Positions 59,350 through 64,000 of a DNA stretch of 64,000 bases are shown in pieces (the stretch's first letter is position 1; the number at the start of each line of letters is the position of its first letter). The position numbers and the translations under genes were made by a program. The notes under the pieces were generated by a model that saw only the letters and a program-made list of their open reading frames with translations, searched no databases and was not told the DNA's origin. Source of the stretch: Rhizophagus clarus (lineage: Eukaryota; Glomeromycota; Glomeromycetes; Glomerales; Glomeraceae). Location: assembly GCA_015698045.1 (NCBI GenBank), contig BLAL01000058.1:932501-996500 (forward strand), read 5' to 3'.

Positions 59350-60554
59350 GCATCTACATCTGGGTCATTCTTGCTAGTGGAAGATCCAGCAATAGGAGTG
59401 ATTGGTAAAGGAGCATTTTCCTTCACAGTAACAGGAACATTTAAAGAAACTGACTTTGTAGGAACATAATTATATCCAGTTTCTACCAATTTTGCATGGG
59501 TAATTGCATCATTTAAAGTAGTAGGATTGTTGGTAGATACTAGGGGAGTTAATAGGGGATTTAATCCATACAAATACATTCGCACTTGCAATGCAGCAGG
59601 AATAGGTGGAGGATCAGTAGTTCCATTCACTTTCCTTAAGACTTTCTTGAATCTTCTAGAGTAATCTTCAACTTTTTCTTCAGCTGTTTGTCTGATAGTC
59701 ATCAGTTCATAGTACCATTGATTTTTCTTAGTTTCAGGAGAGAAATATGCTTCAAACTGGTGTACAAAACTGGCATTTTGGTTTGTATTATCATTCCAAG
59801 CAGTAAGGCCATTACCATTGGCTCTGAACCAGTCATGGGCTGCATCCTTCAAGTATCCTGCAGCAATAGCTATTCTTTTATTACCTGTCCATTAATTAGT
59901 ATTAGCAGCTGTTTCAAAACGTTCCAACCATTCATAAGGGTCCTCATCATCTTTTCCATGAAAGTTATCTACTTTGGCTATGGTTAATTCACGAGGAGGT
60001 GGAGCATTTCCTAATGCAGTGGTCAACTGTGTAATATTTTGGCCATTAGTACCAAAAATAGTAGTTAAAACTGCAGTAAGTTGATCTTGATTCATAGTTT
60101 CAGGAGGTGCTTCTGGTGGAGGTAGGTTGTGGTATAAATTATATAACTTGGTGGTTTGATATTCAGTAGGTGCAGAGGAGTATCCTTGGGTTTCTTCACA
60201 AAGAGCAGGTATATAATATAATAATTCTAGTATAGGAGTGCTAAGGGTGGAAAATAGTATGCTTTTTAGAATTTCAGTAGTAAGGTCAGCAGCAGTATTT
60301 AGTTCAGCGATATTTTCTTTTAGTTTGGCAAAGATAATAACAGTGCAAAGGTTGTAGTTTCTAGCAAAATGATTATCTTTAATCCAATTCCAAAAGTTAA
60401 AGAATCCAATAGGATGTTGGTTATAAAGTATTTCTTCTGATGGGGTATAACAAAAATTACAATAAAGAGCTCTTTCAAAGGCAGGTCTTCTTCTTTGAAG
60501 GAGCTTATTTCTGTGATGTTTTCTTTGGCTCTTTTTAGTACCGTAATATGGCAT
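59350..60554 (-). pseudogene. Gag N-terminal part of element 2
   Basis: From ATG 60554 reading runs to a TAA at 59892-59894, then in the same frame to the hAT junction. Contains the retrotransposon gag core: DEDPYEWLERFETAANTN, then KRIAIAAGYLKDAAHDWFRA, QFEAYFSPETKKNQWYYEL and VEDYSRRFKKVLRKV. It is capsid-like and ends PDVDALT at the insertion. The TAA is where Q would fit (CAA to TAA). Confidence 0.88.
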
Positions 60555-60640
60555 TCAATTGGGTGCAAGTACGTCTGCAATTGTTTTTCTTCTCAAGTAC
60601 GTCTGAGAGATCCAGTATAGACAGTTCGTCACTATACCTG

Positions 60641-60654
60641 GCAGGAATAACCAA
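60641..60654 (-). other. tRNA primer-binding site of element 2
   Basis: TGGTTATTCCTGCC on the minus strand, two bases inside the 5' LTR, pairing with a tRNA ending GGCAGGAATAACCA. Confidence 0.6.
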
Positions 60655-60656
60655 TT

Positions 60657-61112
60657 GTTACTCTGGTCAGTTCGTCGATCAGGTAACTATGACTTGGAGA
60701 CAGGGATGCAATAGATATGTCTCAAGTCCAATCAACAAGACACACTATTCACAAAGGGACAGTTCGTTTATAAGGTAAAAGAGTTTATTTATTAATTATA
60801 TGAACTTGTTATTATAACTTTGTTATTACACTCTCTGATATTTTTCAACTAAAAAGAAATTTCAAGATATTTATACAAAATAAAATATATTTAAAAATAT
60901 AACAAATAAATCTAATATATCAAATAAAACTAATAAATCAAATAAATCAATTAAATCAAATAAATCAGATAAATCAAATAAAACTGATATATCAAATAAA
61001 TCGGAAATATCAAAAATAACAGGCTATGATGGCTTTGGCTTAGGCTATGATGGCTTTGGCTTAGGCGGCTCTATATACTTTGCCACAATGTCACGTGATT
61101 ACTACGCCAACA
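60657..61112 (-). repeat. Element 2 LTR, 5' copy
   Basis: Nearly identical to 46260-46695, plus a 21-bp tandem duplication containing GCTATGATGGCTTTGGCTTA near 61020-61065. Confidence 0.92.
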
Positions 61113-61116
61113 ATGG

Positions 61117-61558
61117 ATAATTATCGTTCAGCCAAATAAGATCATGCAGATTTTCATAGACCGATATTTTTATTAAGCGCAACAAAATTACGTGATTTTA
61201 TATAGTTGATATGATAAAGTAGAGTAAAAAAATGTGTAAATGAAAATTTTTATAGGAAAGTATATAAAGCTTATAAAGTGAGTTAAAAATATTAAAAATT
61301 TATAATAGTTTATAATGCCACTTTTATTGAATGTGGGGTTATATCGGTCGCAAGATCCTTTATTGATTGGTAAAAATGAGCCACGTAGTGGCTCATTTTC
61401 ATCCAAGCAATCATTTACCGATATACCATCCATAGTATATATTTATTATTCATCATATAAATAATACACTAATTTCACTCAAAATTTTATCTTTTGGAAA
61501 ATTCTAATAACAAACAAGCTTTTAGATTATGTCACTCATCAATTTTATTTTCAAAATA
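61117..61558. other. Intergenic with a small unrecognised ORF
   Basis: The minus-strand ORF 61188-61433 starts with a soluble stretch (MDGISVNDCLDENEPLRGSF) and ends in a hydrophobic segment; family unknown, weak support. The insertion target ATGG of element 2 is at 61113-61116. Confidence 0.35.
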
Positions 61559-63075
61559 TCATTTGTAATTTTGTACTAACCAAGTTTCCATTTCATCAAT
61601 CTCATAAGTACCAGTGCAACCTAATTTTTGTTCATAATAACAATCCTCGTTAACATACAACAAATCATCCTTCTCAAATAAACTATGCTTTCCAAACCTA
61701 AATTTACAGTTATAAATATCATCATATATAGCATAACTAGGTGATTTTACACGACTTAATTTCATATTTTTAATGTCATCATTTTTTTCAAAAGAAAAAA
61801 TAAAACTATCGTTTGAAAAGATATAATCATTTTTTTCACCACCACTATCTTCTTCTTCACTATAGTAACTAGGAATAAAATTATCTGTACTACGATAAAA
61901 TCCAACCGGTGTGTAACCGCCAAATATTTTTCGTGAATTTTGACATTTGACTAAAACCAAAATTGGTTCTTGTTCATAATAATTACTTTTAAATGAGTTA
62001 TCTCTGCTACTTCGATAAATAAGGTCAAATTTATATTTGTGATCACCTTTACTAATGGAAGTACTTTCTCTTCTATTAATCCAATTGATGATTATAAAGA
62101 TAAGATTTTTTTCAATAATTTTCGATTCAAATTGAATTTTTCCAGTTCTTGGACGTAAAAGGGTTGCATTTTGTATTGTCTTCTTAAATTGAAGTTCTTT
62201 AGTTTCTTTATAAATATGTTTAGGAATAATAGCTTTATAAGGTTTAATTTTATCATAATAATCAGCAGTTGAAATTTCAACAAATCGAATAAGAGGAATT
62301 AATTTACATAAAGTTTCCTTTAATGCCTCAAAATTTTCATTATTCCATTTGGTTCTATTAATACTTTCTAAACAAGGAGTTTGTTTAATACCCCATTTAA
62401 TTAAATTCTCCCAAACAATAATTTCATTGATTCGCAAGTCTTCTCGTTCAAGTAAAATGTGGAGAATATCTTCATCTAACGAGAGAAAGCTCTCAGAAGT
62501 AATAAATGATTGTGGATTTATACAAGTGAGATTAAGACATCTTTCTTGTAGTTTTCTGCAACCTAAAAGCTTAAACGCAGTATTATAGACAAGAATAGTA
62601 TTTTCCTGAATCCAAGTTGTTCGTTTATTAAATAAATTATCTTGAACATGTTCAAATAATTCTTCCAAAAGCAGTTCATCAGATGCAACAAGAAGTTCAA
62701 GAATATCTTCACCTTGATAGTTTTCCAAGTTAAATTCACCCGTGTAAATATATCTTAAAAGAAAAAATTTTAAATTACTATAATGAACTGATTTAAATAA
62801 ATTGAATAAAATAAAGCTTACTTTAAAATTATATCAAATATTTTTGGAGTAATGTTTGGTTTATTATACAGGATCATATCATCCTTTTTTGTTGCCCATT
62901 CACTTGAGAGGGCACTTTTAAAGTAAACAGAACGAGCACGTAAAATTACCGAATGTGCTCTAAATTCTTTTATATTGTTATTCTTTCCAACTTGAATAAT
63001 CACGTTATAATCATCCGCATCATTTAATATTGAAGAAAGATCCTTTGAAAGACCGGAATGTAATACTGAAGTCAT
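61559..63075 (-). CDS. BTB-TLDc domain protein, copy 6
   Basis: Exons 62822-63075 and 61559-62753 (GTAAGC...TTAAG intron), 1449 nt, 482 aa. Start at 63075 because MTSVLHSGLSKDL aligns with sister genes; an in-frame ATG four codons upstream (63087) is less likely. BTB (KEFRAHSVILRARSVYF, YIYTGEF), BACK-like (WENLIKWGIKQTPCL) and TLDc (IFGGYTPVGF, SFIFSFEKN, CKFRFG). The TLDc end differs (IDEMETWLV instead of the IEAF ending). Acidic insert EEEDSGGEKN in the TLDc loop. Otherwise intact. Confidence 0.9.
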
Positions 63076-63131
63076 TTTAAAAACCAAAAATGATTAAATT
63101 TTAAACGGATAAATGTTGTGGAATGTAGTCG

Positions 63132-63141
63132 TATTTTTATA
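63132..63141 (-). promoter_or_regulatory. TATA-box-like site of BTB-TLDc copy 6
   Basis: TATAAAAATA on the minus strand, 57-66 bp before the ATG. Confidence 0.45.
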
Positions 63142-63543
63142 ATTTTTTTAGTAACTAATTCGAAACGAACAAGTAATATGCGGTTTCAAGTTTGAACTGA
63201 TAGATAATAAAAATTTTATTTTACTTAAATTTGGTCAATGTAAGCAATTATTACACAATCACCCTAATATGATGATTAATAAATAATACGTGTTACGTGT
63301 AGATATATTCAGATTGATAATTCAAGGGCATTTCTTACTGAAAAATAATTTATAAATCAATATAATTTTAAAAATGAATAAAAGTTAGTTTCTTTCGATA
63401 ATTCCGGCCAAGATTTAAAACTTCTCGTATTTTTTTTTTTACATGAAAAATACAAATACTATTTATTACGACTTTTATTTTGTCCAAAATTTATTGAAAT
63501 TCTAATAATTATCCTGATTTGAGCTGGTGTCTTATTTTGTAGT
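63142..63543. other. Intergenic, nothing recognised
   Basis: AT-rich spacer between two tandem BTB-TLDc genes. Confidence 0.4.
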
Positions 63544-64000
63544 TTATTGTTTTATCACTATAAAAGCCTCTATCTCATCGATCTTATAGTTACCACATTC
63601 TAATTTTTGTTCATAAAAACGATCTTGACCAACAATCAAAACACTGTCCTGCATATATAAACTATCTATTCCAAATTTAAATCCGCAATTAAGATCATTC
63701 GCATAAACAGAATCATTAAACGATTTTAAACGACTTAATTTCATATTTTGAGTATCATCATTACTTTCAAAGGAAAAAATAAAACTACCATCTAAAGGCG
63801 TAATACCATCATTACTACAAGAATAATAAATTCCCGATAAATCACGATCAAACCCAATCGGTGTGTAGCCACCAAATATTTTTCGTGTATTTTGACATTT
63901 GACTAAAATCAAAGTTGGTTCTTTTAGGTCAACTTCATTTTTAAATGAATCATTGTTGATTCCATCGCCACTACCTTGATAAATAAGGTCGAATTTATAT
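63544..64000 (-). CDS. BTB-TLDc domain protein, copy 7 (C-terminal part only)
   Basis: Open frame to the window edge, reading YKFDLIYQGSGDGINNDSF, then EPTLILVKCQ, IFGGYTPIGF, SFIFSFESN, CGFKFG and ending IEAFIVIKQ. This is most of a TLDc domain; BTB and BACK parts lie beyond 64000. Closest to copies 4-6 by its ending and loop sequence. Confidence 0.88.
   Translation of the reverse strand, partial: YKFDLIYQGSGDGINNDSFKNEVDLKEPTLILVKCQNTRKIFGGYTPIGFDRDLSGIYYSCSNDGITPLDGSFIFSFESNDDTQNMKLSRLKSFNDSVYANDLNCGFKFGIDSLYMQDSVLIVGQDRFYEQKLECGNYKIDEIEAFIVIKQ

Larger units (their letters stand above)
46260..61112 (-). mobile_element. Ty3/Gypsy LTR retroelement 2 with nested insertions
   Basis: LTRs 46260-46695 and 60657-61112 begin TGTTACTCT and end CGCCAACA; the 4-bp target ATGG is duplicated (46256-46259, 61113-61116). 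Order on the minus strand: LTR, primer site, gag, zinc knuckle, protease, RT, RNase H, Cys-rich segment, integrase, short third ORF, purine tract, LTR. A hAT (53604-59341) and a MITE (49854-50355) were inserted later. About 8.6 kb without insertions. Several nonsense codons make it defective. Confidence 0.93.

Noticed and set aside
60548-60778. 76-codon plus-strand ORF at the LTR edge
   Set aside because: Spans the LTR/primer-site border in antisense; chance ORF.

Overview
The window looks like a gene-family-rich, transposon-rich stretch of a very AT-rich eukaryotic (fungal) genome. Short GT-AG introns, a tRNA gene with a small anticodon-loop intron, and tandem runs of tyrosine-kinase-like (TKL) kinases and BTB-TLDc proteins strongly recall arbuscular mycorrhizal fungi (Glomeromycotina, Rhizophagus type). 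That assignment is inference from family content and base composition; no marker gene is present.

Layout. 1-18.2 kb: four copies, all on the minus strand, of a five-exon kinase with a cysteine-rich N-terminus. One is cut by the window edge (58-2362), one is a relic (6062-6853), one is intact and spliced in silico to 725 aa (11408-13890), and one is frameshifted by a 10-bp deletion (15733-18128). A BTB-TLDc gene (8990-10478) sits among them. 18.2-20.7 kb: two small terminal-inverted-repeat elements and a BTB-TLDc relic. 20.67-27.21 kb: a hAT-type MITE split by a decayed Ty3/Gypsy-like LTR element (20958-27015) that carries a spliced antisense ORF. 28.5-41.4 kb: a BTB-TLDc array, all minus strand (28514-30049, 30338-31829, 32770-34282, relic 35630-36332, 39872-41398), with a tRNA gene (39285-39368). 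42.4-45.3 kb: an apparently intact Tc1/mariner-like transposon with TA target duplication. 46.26-61.11 kb: a large Ty3/Gypsy element on the minus strand with 4-bp target duplication, broken by nonsense changes and by three nested insertions: a 5.7-kb hAT element (53604-59341), a 648-bp inverted-repeat element inside that hAT, and a 502-bp hAT-type MITE in pol. 61.5-64 kb: the BTB-TLDc array resumes (61559-63075, and a copy running off the edge).

The host genes appear to be two birth-and-death families rather than an operon or pathway. Kinase copies share a promoter-proximal segment and a 43-nt microexon; BTB-TLDc copies share one phase-2 intron inside the BTB domain and often a TATA box 50-75 bp upstream of the ATG. 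The least expected observations are (1) antisense ORFs inside both LTR elements, one with three well-formed exons; (2) a cysteine-rich segment between RNase H and integrase; (3) a TA-type transposase whose second Asp and likely third acidic residue lie about 140 residues apart around a cysteine cluster; and (4) fine-scale gene death by single small deletions.
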